Shown: positions 16,493 to 26,800 of the stretch, piece after piece
How positions within the stretch are numbered: the first letter of the stretch is position 1
How the letters are laid out: the number at the start of each line of letters is the position of its first letter
From: Neolewinella agarilytica
GTDB lineage: Bacteria > Bacteroidota > Bacteroidia > Chitinophagales > Saprospiraceae
Length of the DNA: 64,000 nt
NCBI RefSeq assembly: GCF_900110645.1
Contig: NZ_FOFB01000009.1
Coordinates: forward strand, 148,674-212,673
Reading direction: 5' to 3'
The notes under the pieces: generated by a model
Told to the model about the DNA's origin: nothing
Databases searched by the model: none
What the model saw: only the letters and a program-made list of their open reading frames with translations
Made by a program: the position numbers and the translations under genes

Positions 16493-16530
16493 GGACGCTC
16501 GAAGGTCCTTCCAGGACGCTTCGAGGACCG
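16493..16530 (+). repeat. 38-bp palindromic repeat (intergenic copy)
   Basis: A 38-base element built from two arms around TTCCAGG (GGACGCTCGAAGG, GGACGCTTCGAGG). It matches the element inside the methionine synthase gene at 51154-51191 (opposite strand) at 36 of 38 positions. Confidence 0.8.
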
Positions 16531-16659
16531 CTTAGCCTTGCTCAAGGAACCTCGCCGGTCCCGCAGTATTGCGGGACCGGCGAGCGTCCCGGCGTGGAGT
16601 TTGCGATTGCCCTCACAAGCTTCACCTGAGCGGCCGGTTTTGCATAAATTACCGTTACA

Positions 16660-16747
16660 TTTACACTACCGACTACCGCACTACCGTCTACCAAACTACC
16701 GCACTACCGACTACCACACTACCGTCTACCAAACTACCGTCTACCCA
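16660..16747. repeat. CTACCGN heptamer array
   Basis: About twelve units such as ACTACCG and TCTACCAA end directly before the ATG at 16748. They are the complement of the array at 3424-3550. Confidence 0.8.
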
Positions 16748-17371
16748 ATGGTCCACCCCTACCGCCAGCGAAATATGGCCGCACTTGCGCAGAAGCTTGA
16801 CTTCACCTTTCATGAAGAAGATGATTTTGGCCTGTTGAACCAGCTACAAGACTTTAAGCTGTTCAACGAGGGGCGTGGGAAAACGATCGAGCGCATCATG
16901 CGCCGTCAGGACGGCTTGATGGAATTTGATATTTACATCTTCGATTACAGCTTCCGCCGCTGGGGCGGATCGTCCTCGCAGAATATGGAGTATCAGACCG
17001 TTTTTTTCCTGCAAAGCGCAAAGCTCGGCCTGCCGGAGCTTTGGATGCAGCCAGAGACTATTGCCCATAAACTGGGTGAGTTGCTGGGCTTCGGAGACAT
17101 TGACTTCGTCCGCTTCCCGAAGTTTTCGGGGCAGTATCGCCTCACGGGCGGAGATGAAGAGTACATCCGGCATCACTTTACCGATGAAGTGCTCAATTAC
17201 TTTACGGTTAATAAAGGCTGGACGGTGGAAGGCCTTGGCTTCTACCTGCTCTTTTATCGGAAGGGAACCCTGATCCCCAGCGCTCAAATTGAAGAGTTTT
17301 ATAAGCGAGGGCAAGAAATTTATGGCCTCATGACCGACAAAGACGCCCAAAACCGCATCTTCGGTCAGTGA
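16748..17371 (+). CDS. Conserved hypothetical protein coupled to LytTR regulator
   Basis: 207 residues, no signal peptide, no membrane segment after the start. It is a mixed alpha/beta soluble protein with aromatic-rich strands (MEFDIYIFDYSFRRWGG, TVFFLQSAKLGLPELWM, GWTVEGLGFYLLFYRKGTLI). I do not recognise the family. ATG 16748 is chosen because everything upstream in the frame is heptamer repeat. Its TGA overlaps the GTG start of the next gene (GTGA), indicating translational coupling with a LytTR regulator. Confidence 0.65.
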   Translation: MVHPYRQRNMAALAQKLDFTFHEEDDFGLLNQLQDFKLFNEGRGKTIERIMRRQDGLMEFDIYIFDYSFRRWGGSSSQNMEYQTVFFLQSAKLGLPELWMQPETIAHKLGELLGFGDIDFVRFPKFSGQYRLTGGDEEYIRHHFTDEVLNYFTVNKGWTVEGLGFYLLFYRKGTLIPSAQIEEFYKRGQEIYGLMTDKDAQNRIFGQ

Positions 17372-18219
17372 AGCTGCTAGACAATAATCCTTTAAAGCGA
17401 CCTTTTCCTGATCGGGATTTCGACCGCTCCAGTATTCTGGGGATGTTTTGGGTCGGGCTTTTCGTATTCGCTGTATTGTTTTTTCTGCAGCCCTATGGCA
17501 TGCATGCAGAGGGGAATTTCTTCCTGACCTGCCTGGGATATGGTCTGGTGACCTTTCTGGTTGGCTCTGCCTACTTATTCGTAACCTCAGAAGTGCTGGG
17601 CTGGAAAAAATTTGGTGATGGCTGGACGTTGGGGAAGTGGGTGTTGGACTGCGGCTTACTCCTGGCTTTCATCTCCGTCGGAAACTTCATTTTTTACAAC
17701 TTTACCGTTAACTGGACGGCTTTCGACCCCTTGATCCTGGCCACCATCACGGTGCCAACGGTCATCATCGGCTTGTTCCCCATTGCCTTCAGCGGCATGG
17801 CGATTCAACTGCGGGCGGAGCGGGAGAACCAGCGGGTAGCGGGAGAGGTGCAGTTGGCCAGGTTGGAAGGAGGGAAAACGTTCGTTCCTTCCAGGCTCGT
17901 CTCTTTGGCGGAGGGAGGGGTAATGATTGATCCGGCCAACCTGCTGTTCTGTGAGTCCCGCCAAAACTACGTTCGCTGCGTGTTCCTTAAAGAGGGAGTG
18001 GTAGCGGAGGAAACCATTCTGGGAACCCTCTCCGGACTGGAAGAAAAAATTGGAGAGCCGCTGTCGCGCTGCCATCGGTCTTACCTGGTCAATCTCCTGC
18101 ACGTGCGTCAGGCACGAGGGAATGCCCAGGGGCTGAAACTGGAGTTGGTGGGCACGACGGAGGAAGTGCCGGTGTCGCGGGCTTATGTAGGTGTAATTCG
18201 GGAGCGGGTAATGGGGTGA
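17368..18219 (+). CDS. Membrane-bound LytTR-domain transcription regulator
   Basis: 283 residues. Four hydrophobic segments lie in residues 25-150 (for example VGLFVFAVLFFLQPYG, GYGLVTFLVGSAYLFV, LLLAFISVGNFIFYNF). A short linker and a C-terminal LytTR DNA-binding domain follow (about 180-280), with the hallmarks NYVRCVF, LSRCHRSYLVNL and VPVSRAYV. In this architecture a membrane part probably senses a signal and the LytTR part binds repeats in target promoters; the signal is unknown. The start is GTG 17368, within the upstream stop codon. No histidine kinase is adjacent. Confidence 0.85.
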   Translation: MKLLDNNPLKRPFPDRDFDRSSILGMFWVGLFVFAVLFFLQPYGMHAEGNFFLTCLGYGLVTFLVGSAYLFVTSEVLGWKKFGDGWTLGKWVLDCGLLLAFISVGNFIFYNFTVNWTAFDPLILATITVPTVIIGLFPIAFSGMAIQLRAERENQRVAGEVQLARLEGGKTFVPSRLVSLAEGGVMIDPANLLFCESRQNYVRCVFLKEGVVAEETILGTLSGLEEKIGEPLSRCHRSYLVNLLHVRQARGNAQGLKLELVGTTEEVPVSRAYVGVIRERVMG

Positions 18220-18242
18220 ATACATGGCTTGTTTAACACTCC

Positions 18243-18264
18243 TTTGCACCCGCGGAAGCGCCCC
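18243..18264 (+). repeat. Dispersed 20-bp motif, copy 4
   Basis: Variant TTTGCACCCGCGGAAGCGCC, in the gap between the LytTR regulator and the membrane protein at 18390. Confidence 0.6.
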
Positions 18265-18389
18265 TATTGTGTACTCAAGGCGCACCAATGGTCCCTATTC
18301 CTTTGCTAATGATCCCCGCCGCCTTGTCATCCGGCCTATTCCTTGTGAGCGCCGCGTAAAACCTGCTATATTGGTGAAAATGATAACTA

Positions 18390-19079
18390 ATGGATATCTT
18401 GATTAAAGCCCTGTTGATTACTCACGTAAGCGCTGGATTCACCAGCCTGGGGCTCTTTTTCATTCCTATGTTTGCCCGTAAGGGGAGCAAGCTACACAAT
18501 ACCGTTGGCCGCTGGTATACTTATGGTATGTGGGGGGTTGTCATCACGGCAGTACTGTTATGTGTTCTCCGGTTTGCGCAGGGAGAACAAGTAGTGGCAC
18601 TCTTTCTGGGCTTTCTGGCCTTGCTGACTAGCCGACCACTGTATTTCGGAATAGCGATACTGAAGAATAAAGAGGAAATGTCTGACCGTATGTTACGCAT
18701 CGACATCCTGCTATGCGGAGCTTTGACCGTTTTTTCGCCGGTATTATTGGTTTTCGGCTTCGGGTTGTTCGGGTTGGAAGGGCACCCGCTATTGATTGTT
18801 TTTGGGGCTTTGGGAATGGTGATTACCCTTCCGGACTTAAGGAATCGACTGCGGGGCCCGAGGCCGAAAGATTATAACTGGTTAGGAGACCACCTCAGCG
18901 CTATGCTTACTACAGCCATTGCTGCTTTTACGGCTTTCTTCGCTTTTGGCGGGCGAAAAATATTCGGAGATATTTCGGGGAACCTGGAAGTAGCGATCTG
19001 GATTGCCCCCACACTGATCGGTGTAGCAGCCATTCGATTTTATAAGCGGCGGATAAGGTCAGGGCACAAGGTGACTTAG
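18390..19079 (+). CDS. DUF2306-like integral membrane protein
   Basis: 229 residues with six to seven hydrophobic helices. The first segment has HVSAGFTSLGLFFIPMF followed by the KGSKLHNTVGRWYTYGM motif. A His in helix 1 and an LHxxxGRxYxYxM motif after it are typical of DUF2306-type membrane proteins. The His-containing helices are compatible with metal or heme binding, which is inference. No operon partner. Confidence 0.65.
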   Translation: MDILIKALLITHVSAGFTSLGLFFIPMFARKGSKLHNTVGRWYTYGMWGVVITAVLLCVLRFAQGEQVVALFLGFLALLTSRPLYFGIAILKNKEEMSDRMLRIDILLCGALTVFSPVLLVFGFGLFGLEGHPLLIVFGALGMVITLPDLRNRLRGPRPKDYNWLGDHLSAMLTTAIAAFTAFFAFGGRKIFGDISGNLEVAIWIAPTLIGVAAIRFYKRRIRSGHKVT

Positions 19080-19080
19080 C

Positions 19081-19102
19081 GGGCGACGGAGCGCAGGTGC
19101 AG
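19081..19102 (-). repeat. Dispersed 20-bp motif, copy 5
   Basis: Minus-strand copy CTGCACCTGCGCTCCGTCGC, directly after the stop of the membrane protein. Confidence 0.65.
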
Positions 19103-19197
19103 GGTGATGGTACAGGGCAAACGCATCAAATCTAAAACTGTAATCTAATAGTTGATTTTTGTTTCGATCGAACGCAGTGAGCTGTCACTTGCGGTAG

Positions 19198-19245
19198 CAA
19201 ATCAAGAATCAAATATCGAGAATCGCCAATCGCCAATCAAAAACG
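19198..19245. repeat. AATC-based heptamer array
   Basis: Degenerate units AATCAAG, AATCGAG, AATCGCC in tandem. They resemble the arrays at 41-95 and 10617-10670. Confidence 0.6.
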
Positions 19246-19359
19246 TAGCAAACGAAGTTTGATGCGTTTGCCCTGGGTGATGGTAGGAAAAGCAATGGCG
19301 GGCAAACCATAAGCCCTACATTCGTGTTCGCCAAAGCACAACCATAACCACAACCAAAT

Positions 19360-20988
19360 ATGTCTAACGCCATCCACCACATTGCCGTTCCTGCCAACGA
19401 GCCCGTTATGAGCTATGCCCCGGGAAGCCCGGAACGCAAAGCTTTGAAAGAAGCGCTGCACGAAGCTAAATCAAAAGAAATTGAATTACCTGCCTTCATC
19501 AACGGTAAGCGGATACTGGAAGGCGAAAAGGTAAGCGCTCACCCGCCACATGAGCATAAGCACACCCTGGGGCATTTCTACCGGGGTACGAAAGAGCACG
19601 TCCACCAGGCCATCGACGCTGCCCTTGGCGCTAAAGAAAGCTGGGCCGCTACGCCCTGGCACGAACGCGCCGCCGTTTTCCTGCGGGCGGCTGACCTGCT
19701 GGCCGGCCCCTTCCGCGCCAAAATGAATGCTGCCACTATGCTGGCCCAAAGCAAGAATGCGTTTCAGGCAGAGATTGACGCCGTGGCTGAGCTCTGTGAT
19801 TTCTTCCGCTTCAATGCTTACTTCCTGCAGGAGATCTACCGGGAGCAACCCCTGCACAGCCCCCGTGGCATATGGAACAAACTGGAGTATCGTCCGCTGG
19901 AAGGATTCGTATTGGCCATCACCCCTTTCAACTTTACCAGCATTGCGGCTAACCTGCCCGCCGCGCCAGCTCTTTGTGGCAATACCGTTGTCTGGAAGCC
20001 GGCCGAGACCCAGATCTATTCCGCCGTCGTCATCATGGAGCTCTTTGAAGCAGCAGGCCTCCCGCCCGGTGTTATCAACCTGATCTATACCGACGGGCCG
20101 GTAGTGGGAGACATCGTCTTTAAGCACCGCGATTTTGCCGGCCTGCATTTTACCGGTAGCACGGGCGTGTTCCAGCAGCTCTGGAAAGAGATCGGTAACA
20201 ATATTACTACCTACCGCAGCTACCCCCGCGTAGTGGGGGAGACGGGTGGCAAAGACTTCATCGTTGCCTACAAAGACGCTGACCCGGTACAGGTCGCCGT
20301 GGCCTGCTTGCGGGGCGCTTTCGAATTCCAGGGGCAGAAGTGTTCGGCGGCGAGTCGGGCTTACATCTCGGCCAGTATCTGGCCGGCCGTTAAGGAACGG
20401 CTCCTGGCTGATATGAAAACCCTCAAGATGGGATCGGTAGAAGACTTCGGTAACTTCATCAACGCTGTCATCGATGAGCGCTCTTTCGATAAGATCGCCA
20501 AGTACATCGACGGAGAAAAAGCCAATCCTAAGGCGGAGATCATTGCCGGTGGCGGCTACGATAAGTCCGAAGGCTACTTCATCGAGCCTACGGTTATCGT
20601 GAGCACCGACCCCAAGTCGACGACTATGTGCGAAGAAATCTTCGGCCCCGTACTGACCCTCTACGTATACGACGACGCTGACTGGGAAAAGACGCTCGAG
20701 CTGGTGGACAATACCTCGCCCTACGCCCTGACCGGTGCTGTATTCGCAACGGACCGCAACGTCATTGACCAGGCCACGAAGGCGCTGGCGAATGCCGCCG
20801 GAAACTTCTACGTCAACGATAAACCCACCGGCGCAGTCGTAGGGCAGCAGCCCTTCGGCGGAGCCCGGGGCTCCGGTACTAACGATAAGGCAGGCTCAGC
20901 CCTCAACCTCACCCGCTGGATCTCCCCCCGACTGATCAAGGAGAACTTCAACCCGCCGGTGGATTATCGCTACCCGTTTTTAGGCTAA
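19360..20988 (+). CDS. pruA: L-glutamate gamma-semialdehyde (P5C) dehydrogenase
   Basis: 542 residues, the length of the stand-alone P5C dehydrogenase type. It oxidises glutamate semialdehyde, from proline or ornithine breakdown, to glutamate with NAD+. Seen: the P5CDH-type N-terminal region (HPPHEHKHTLGHFYRGT), the Rossmann nucleotide region with ITPFNFTSIAANLPAAPAL and FTGSTGVF, the catalytic Glu in VGETGGKDF, and the nucleophile Cys in GQKCSAASRAY. The C-terminal QQPFGGARGSGTNDKAGS is characteristic. No proline dehydrogenase gene is adjacent. A REP-type array starts one base after its stop codon. Confidence 0.93.
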   Translation: MSNAIHHIAVPANEPVMSYAPGSPERKALKEALHEAKSKEIELPAFINGKRILEGEKVSAHPPHEHKHTLGHFYRGTKEHVHQAIDAALGAKESWAATPWHERAAVFLRAADLLAGPFRAKMNAATMLAQSKNAFQAEIDAVAELCDFFRFNAYFLQEIYREQPLHSPRGIWNKLEYRPLEGFVLAITPFNFTSIAANLPAAPALCGNTVVWKPAETQIYSAVVIMELFEAAGLPPGVINLIYTDGPVVGDIVFKHRDFAGLHFTGSTGVFQQLWKEIGNNITTYRSYPRVVGETGGKDFIVAYKDADPVQVAVACLRGAFEFQGQKCSAASRAYISASIWPAVKERLLADMKTLKMGSVEDFGNFINAVIDERSFDKIAKYIDGEKANPKAEIIAGGGYDKSEGYFIEPTVIVSTDPKSTTMCEEIFGPVLTLYVYDDADWEKTLELVDNTSPYALTGAVFATDRNVIDQATKALANAAGNFYVNDKPTGAVVGQQPFGGARGSGTNDKAGSALNLTRWISPRLIKENFNPPVDYRYPFLG

Positions 20989-21358
20989 TGGCGTAAGCTG
21001 CTTCCAGCAGCGGCCGGCCGAAGCGGCTTCCAGCCGCGCTATAGTTTGTTTTGTATCGCGTGCAGAGCACGCTTTAGCCGGTCGCCCGCGGAGCGTTGCG
21101 TACGCCGGGTGTGGCGTAAGCTGCTTCCAGCAGCGGCCGGCCGAAGCGGCTTCCAGCCGCGCTATGGCTTGTTTTGTATCGCGTGCGGAGCACGCTTTGG
21201 CCGGCCGCCCGCGGAGCGTTGCGTACGCCGGGGTGTGGCGTAAGCTGCTTCCAGCAGCGACCGGCCGAAGCGGCTTCCAGCCGCGCTATAGTTTGTTTTA
21301 TATCGGGTGCGGAGCACGCTTTGGCCGGCCGCACGCGGAGCGTTGCGTACGCCGGAGG
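20989..21358. repeat. Tandem array of 123-124 bp palindromic (REP-like) units, left side
   Basis: Three units start at 20989, 21112 and 21236. Each contains small hairpins: GCTGC-TTCCA-GCAGC, GCGGC-TTCCA-GCCGC, GCGTG-CGGAG-CACGC and the palindrome GCGTACGC. Units are about 90-95% alike. The third overlaps the 3' end of the adjacent Y1 transposase gene. Another one and a half units flank its 5' side. Confidence 0.9.
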
Positions 21359-22008
21359 GGGGTAATGTACTCCTGCTCCAGCCGAGGATCCCACCAGGTG
21401 CCCGAAAAATTAAGGATGTCATCCGTAATACCGGCTTTTTTCGGGTTGTTGAGGATGTAGTTGAGCACAAGGCCAAACTTGCCATGGCGAACATCCTTAT
21501 CAAATGGGTCTTCCGCCCAGACTCTACGGCCTTTAGCATCGTGGAGTTCATTGATTTTCCGGCCGGTAAAACGCTTGTGTCTCTCCATCAGCATCTCAAG
21601 GTCGATACAGGCGTTTACATCATTCGCTCTGAGCAAGACATGTACGTGGTTTGACATGACGCAAATGGCATAGATGCTAAGATCGTACTGCCGGCCAATA
21701 TGTAGCCAGGAGTCAATAACAATTTTCTTAGCGCGGGGATCGGCCAAAAAAAATGGCCCGTCGGTCATGCCATCGAGCAAACGCTCATAACTTAAGTAGT
21801 AGGCCATGTTTACTTGTCTCATTTCAGCCCGATAGGCCTGATGTCGTAGGGAGGTCGGCTGTCGGTCGCGCTGGTGGTAACGAGCCTTTACTTCGTTGCT
21901 GGCGTGTTCAAATTGCTCCCCTAACTCTGCGAGTGCGAGAGAGTTGATGCTGTCGAAAAGGCGGTAGGTTATGTGAACAAGTTGGTGAGTAATGGGACGT
22001 GTGTTCAT
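21298..22008 (-). CDS. REP-associated tyrosine transposase (RAYT, Y1 family)
   Basis: 236 residues. It shows the Y1/HUH motif MSNHVHVLLR with both metal-binding histidines (about residues 115-124) and the downstream region FDKDVRHGKFGLVLNYILNNPKKAGI, typical of RAYT/TnpA-REP proteins. The Tyr in NYILNNP is the likely nucleophile. The last roughly 20 residues (TPLRRTQRSACGRPKRAPHPI) are read from the flanking REP-like unit and are probably not ancestral. The protein should cut and join single-stranded REP hairpins. Genes flanked on both sides by their cognate repeats are the usual setting. Confidence 0.85.
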   Translation of the reverse strand: MNTRPITHQLVHITYRLFDSINSLALAELGEQFEHASNEVKARYHQRDRQPTSLRHQAYRAEMRQVNMAYYLSYERLLDGMTDGPFFLADPRAKKIVIDSWLHIGRQYDLSIYAICVMSNHVHVLLRANDVNACIDLEMLMERHKRFTGRKINELHDAKGRRVWAEDPFDKDVRHGKFGLVLNYILNNPKKAGITDDILNFSGTWWDPRLEQEYITPLRRTQRSACGRPKRAPHPI

Positions 22009-22100
22009 GTTTGTGTGTTAATGAGGGGAATGTTGATGCAATAAAGTTAATTTACTTTTAATTAAAAAAAACAAATTGTTTTTTATTGTGCTGTAGCTTT

Positions 22101-22286
22101 TTTGTATCGCGTGCGGAGCACGCTTTGGCCGGTCGCCCGCGGAGCGTTGCGTACGCCGGGGGTGGCGTAAGCTGCTTCCAGCAGCGACCGGCCGAAGCGG
22201 CTTCCAGCCGCGCTATGGCTTGTTTTGTATCGCGTGCGGAGCACGCTTTGGCCGGTCGCCCGCGGAGCGTTGCGTACGCCGGGGGG
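22101..22286. repeat. REP-like units, right side of the transposase
   Basis: A half unit (22101-22162) and one complete unit (22163-22286) of the same family as 20989-21358. They lie upstream of the transposase start after an AT-rich segment. The rest of 22009-22425 holds no gene. Confidence 0.88.
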
Positions 22287-22388
22287 ATTCGCGGATTATT
22301 TCCGATCTTACCGGAAATGGCAGGGTATGGAAAATCGCTTTGAAGAGAAAACTAAAGCGGACATTTAGCCTTGTTTTTTACCCTCCAC

Positions 22389-22407
22389 TGCATCCTGCGG
22401 CCGCGCC
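22389..22407 (+). repeat. Dispersed 20-bp motif, copy 6
   Basis: Variant TGCATCCTGCGGCCGCGCC, 19 bases before the ATG of the GH-A hydrolase, in its presumed leader. Confidence 0.65.
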
Positions 22408-22425
22408 CTTCTTAAGAATTATGAC

Positions 22426-23736
22426 ATGAGAATTTTACTTTGGCTATTCCTTTGTGCCATTAGCCTGCTGGATTTGATGGGCCAGGCCAGCGTGGTGCAG
22501 GTCTTGGAAAACGAAGAGGGTAGCCAACTTATCGTCGATGGAAAGCCCTTCATGATTAATGGTATGAACTGGGATTACTTCCCCAGAGGCACCAACTATG
22601 AGTACATCATCTGGCAACAACCAGAGGAGCTCATCCGTGCAGCATTGGATAGAGAAATGCGTCTGTTGAAAAAGATGAAGGTCAATGTTGTCCGTCAATA
22701 CACCGGTGTGCCGGCTAAGTGGATTAGCTACATTTATGAAAAGCACGGCATTTTTACGATGCTGAATCATCCCTTTGGGCGCTATGGTTTGTCACTTGAT
22801 GGAGAGTGGGTGGCTAACACCGAATACGCTGACCCCCGGGTCCACAAAGTCCTGTTGGCGGAAGTTGAACAATTGGCCCGGGATTATGGGGATACGCCCG
22901 GTTTACTGATGTATCTGTTGGGCAATGAAAACAATTATGGTCTTTCCTGGGAAGGTGCGGAAACGGAGGCGATTCCGGTGGGGGATGAGCTACCCGCCGT
23001 TCGTGCCCGGGCAATGTATAAGCTTTTCAACGAGGCAGCTGCAGCGATGAAGGCGTTGGACACCTCCCATCCCATTGCCATTTGTAACGGGGATTTGCTT
23101 TATCTCGACATGATTGCGGAAGAATGCCCGGCCTTTGATATTTACGGTACGAATATGTACCGGGGGAAATCTTTCGGCGACGCTTTTGAGCGGGTAAAGA
23201 AAGAATACGGTAAGCCCATTCTGTTTACCGAATTTGGTGCTGACGCTTACAATGCTAAGAGTCAGGCGGAAGACCAGGAACCTCAGGCTTTTTACATGGT
23301 GGAGAACTGGAAAGAGATCTACGCCAACGCCGCCGGCCTGGGGCTGGCAGAAAATGCTTTGGGTGGCTTCACCTTTCAGTTCAGTGACGGCTGGTGGAAA
23401 TTCGGGCAGACCTATAACCTTGATGTACACGATAACAATGCCTCCTGGCCCAACGGAGGTTACGAGCACGATTTCATTAAAGGCCGCAATAATATGAATG
23501 AAGAGTGGTTCGGGATTACCGCCAAGGGCTACACAAATAGTAAGGGATTGTATAAACTTTATCCCCGGGCAGCTTATTACGCTTTGAAGAAAGTGCATCG
23601 CTTTGAGCCGTTCGCCTCCGGGGCTACGCCAGCTGCCGTAGGGGCTCACTTTGCCAGCATTCAGCTGGGGAAGGCTGCGGCTAAGGGACGAAAATCGGCT
23701 AGAAAGTATCACCGGGCCGAGAAGAAACTACACTAA
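22426..23736 (+). CDS. Secreted clan GH-A glycoside hydrolase
   Basis: 436 residues with a signal peptide ending near LMGQ (about 20). A (beta/alpha)8-type catalytic domain is indicated by the start (VDGKPFMINGMNWDYFP), the acid/base motif GNE (Glu168) in YLLGNENNYG and the nucleophile motif in FTEFGAD (Glu269), spaced as in clan GH-A (GH2/GH5-like). The exact GH family is not clear to me; a beta-glucanase or beta-glucosidase is likely from context. The tail is Lys/Arg/His rich. It is the first gene of a same-direction run with the phosphorylase-like protein, a GH17 lipoprotein and a sugar symporter. Confidence 0.78.
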   Translation: MRILLWLFLCAISLLDLMGQASVVQVLENEEGSQLIVDGKPFMINGMNWDYFPRGTNYEYIIWQQPEELIRAALDREMRLLKKMKVNVVRQYTGVPAKWISYIYEKHGIFTMLNHPFGRYGLSLDGEWVANTEYADPRVHKVLLAEVEQLARDYGDTPGLLMYLLGNENNYGLSWEGAETEAIPVGDELPAVRARAMYKLFNEAAAAMKALDTSHPIAICNGDLLYLDMIAEECPAFDIYGTNMYRGKSFGDAFERVKKEYGKPILFTEFGADAYNAKSQAEDQEPQAFYMVENWKEIYANAAGLGLAENALGGFTFQFSDGWWKFGQTYNLDVHDNNASWPNGGYEHDFIKGRNNMNEEWFGITAKGYTNSKGLYKLYPRAAYYALKKVHRFEPFASGATPAAVGAHFASIQLGKAAAKGRKSARKYHRAEKKLH

Positions 23737-23868
23737 CCAGCGCTCAGGCAGTGGTTAGACTTTCCAGTTTTAGCATAAATTGATCGGGCAAGAAGGAGCA
23801 GTCCGCACACTGACGGGCTACATTCGCCGATCGCACGTATTAATAACCTTTTGGGCATAAGCACTTTT

Positions 23869-26800
23869 ATGAAAGATTTAGAGCAGGTAACCCTTCATGG
23901 GGAGCAGTATTACAAAATCAAGGACAGTGATTCGATGCGTCCTTTCTTCATGAGTATCGTTAGCGATGCTAACCACTGGATGTTCATCTCCAGTAACGGT
24001 GGGCTGACGGCCGGGCGTAAGAACTCTGAGTTTGCCCTTTTCCCCTATTACACGGATGATAAGATCACTGAATCCGTCGAGACAACGGGGAGCAAGTCCA
24101 TCTTCCGGCTCGAAAAAGAAGGGAAGACAGTGGTTTGGGAACCTTTCTCCGTCCGGAATGAGGGCCGCTTTACCGTTAGCCGAAACCTCTACAAAAGCAT
24201 TTACGGCAATCAGGTCGTTTTTGAAGAGACGAATGAGGATCTGGGCCTGAGCTTCCGCTATCGCTGGAGTTCCAGCGCAGCTTATGGCTTTGTGAGGACG
24301 TCAACGCTGACGAACAACAGCGAGGAAGCCATCACCGTTGCACTGGTTGATGGCCTGCAGAATATTCTTCCCTACGGCGTGGGCAGTGACCTGCAACGAC
24401 AATCCAGTAATCTGGCAGACGCCTATAAGCGCAGCGAGCTGCATGCCGCCAGCGGGCTTGGCATCTTCGCCCTGAGTGCCATCATCGTAGATAAAGCCGA
24501 ACCCAGTGAAGCGCTGAAGGCGAATACGGTTTGGTCAGTGGGCTTAGACGGGCCGACGCATTTACTTTCCGCGCTGCAGCTGGAGTCTTTCCGTCAGGGA
24601 GATGCGCTACGGCAGGAAACGGATGTGAAGGGAGAAAAGGGAGCTTACTTGCTGAATAAGGAAGTTACCCTTGGCCCGAAAGCGGCCCAAAGCTGGATCA
24701 TCGTTGCGGACGTAAACCAGAGCCGCGTTGCGGTTGAGAAACGAATTCAGGAGTTGGGGGCCGCTGAAGAGCTGGCGGCAAGAGTAGCGCAGGATATTGC
24801 TCAGGGAACGGAGGAGCTCATCGCGCTCACCGCTGCATCAGACGGACTTCAACTTACGGCGGATGAGCGGGGAGATACCCGCCACTTCTCCAACGTGATG
24901 TTCAACATCATGCGGGGAGGCATTTTCGATAACAACTATCAAATAGAAAAGTGGGATTTCGAAAAGTACCTGTCGAAAGGTAATAAAGCGGTCAGCCAAC
25001 AGCAGCAGGCCTTCATTGCTGCCTTGCCGGAGGTTTTCTCGCTGCTGGAGCTACGGTCACGGCTAAAGGAGGTGGATGACCCGGCCCTGCAAAGACTGGC
25101 GATCGAATACCTTCCGCTCAAGTTCAGTCGCCGGCATGGCGACCCCAGCCGCCCGTGGAATAAGTTCTCCATCAACACCCACAACGAAGAAGACGGCTCT
25201 AAAATCCTGGATTACCAGGGGAACTGGCGCGACATCTTCCAGAACTGGGAAGCGCTCGCTCATAGCTACCCGGAGTTTATGGAGGGGATGATCTTCAAGT
25301 TCCTGAACGCAAGTACCTTCGATGGATACAACCCCTACCGGGTCGTGAAAGATGGCTTTGACTGGGAAACCATCGAGAAGGATGATCCTTGGTCTTACAT
25401 CGGCTATTGGGGCGATCATCAGATCATCTACCTGCTCAAGTTTCTGGAGTTCACCGAAAAGCACCAACCCGGTGCACTGGCAAGCTACTTTGCCAAGGAC
25501 CTCTTTGTCTACGCTAACGTGCCTTACCGGATCAAGTCTTACCAGGACATTCTGAAGAACCCGAAAGATACCGTTGACTTTGACCACAAACTGGATACCG
25601 CCATTCGCGAAAGCCGTAAGGAAATGGGCACGGATGGTGCCTTGCTGACTGATCAGTCCGGAGAAATTTACCGGGTGAACTTCATCGAAAAAATCCTCGC
25701 TACGCTGCTGGCGAAGACCTCCAACTTCATCCCAGAAGGCGGTATCTGGATGAACACCCAGCGCCCGGAATGGAACGATGCAAACAACGCCCTGGTGGGC
25801 AACGGCGTGTCTATGGTGACCCTTTACTATATGCGCCGGTTCCTGACCTTCTTTGACGGTATACTGTCCGGACGGTCAGAAGACAGCTTTGAATTATCCA
25901 TTGAAGTAACAGACTTCTACGAGCAAACGCTTGGGGTACTGGAGAAATTCGCGCCGCTGCTGAAGCAAGCAATCAACGACCAGGATCGTAAAGCGGTGCT
26001 GGACGGACTTGGAGAAGCGGCTTCCCACTTCCGCAACACGATCTACGGCAAAGCCTTCAGCGGTGCGAAGCGCAGCGTTGGAGCGGAGAGCCTGCAGCAA
26101 TTTATCCGGCTAAGCCTGTCCTTCTTTGATCATACCATTGAGGCCAATCACCGTACGGATGATCTCTACCACGCCTACAACCTGATGACGGTGAAAGGAG
26201 GTGGCGTGTCCATATCCTACCTGGATGAGATGCTGGAAGGGCAGGTTGCAGTACTTAGCTCTGGCTATCTGAATGCTGCACAGTCACTGGCGGTGCTGGA
26301 CGGCATGAAGGGAAGTGCTCTTTTCCGGCCCGATCAGTACAGCTACCTGCTCTACCCGGCCAAGGAGCTTCCGGGCTTCCTGCAAAAGAACAACGTACCG
26401 GCGGCGGCGGTGAAGCAATCGGCCTTACTGTCAGCCATGGTGGCTGACGGAGACGGTGGAATCATCCAGCAGGACGTCAACGGCGGGTATCATTTCAACG
26501 GTAATTTTAAGAACGCCGGCGATCTGGCCAATGCTCTTTCTGCGCTGGCGGGGACGAAGTACGCCGATCAGGCGGCTGCCGAACAAGAACAGCTGGCGGC
26601 GGTATTCGAGGAAGTCTTTAACCATAAGGCCTTTACCGGCCGTTCGGGTACTTTCTTTGGCTACGAAGGGCTGGGGTCGATCTACTGGCACATGGTTTCC
26701 AAACTCCGCTACGCCGTGGTAGAGTGTTGCCGCAAGGCCGTGCGGGAAGCGGAAAGTGCGGAGACCATTGGTCGCTTGCTGGAGCATTACTACGAGATTG

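Noticed and set aside
20989..21358. Possible CRISPR array
   Set aside because: The units are directly tandem without unique spacers, contain several hairpins and flank a Y1 transposase, so they are REP-like.
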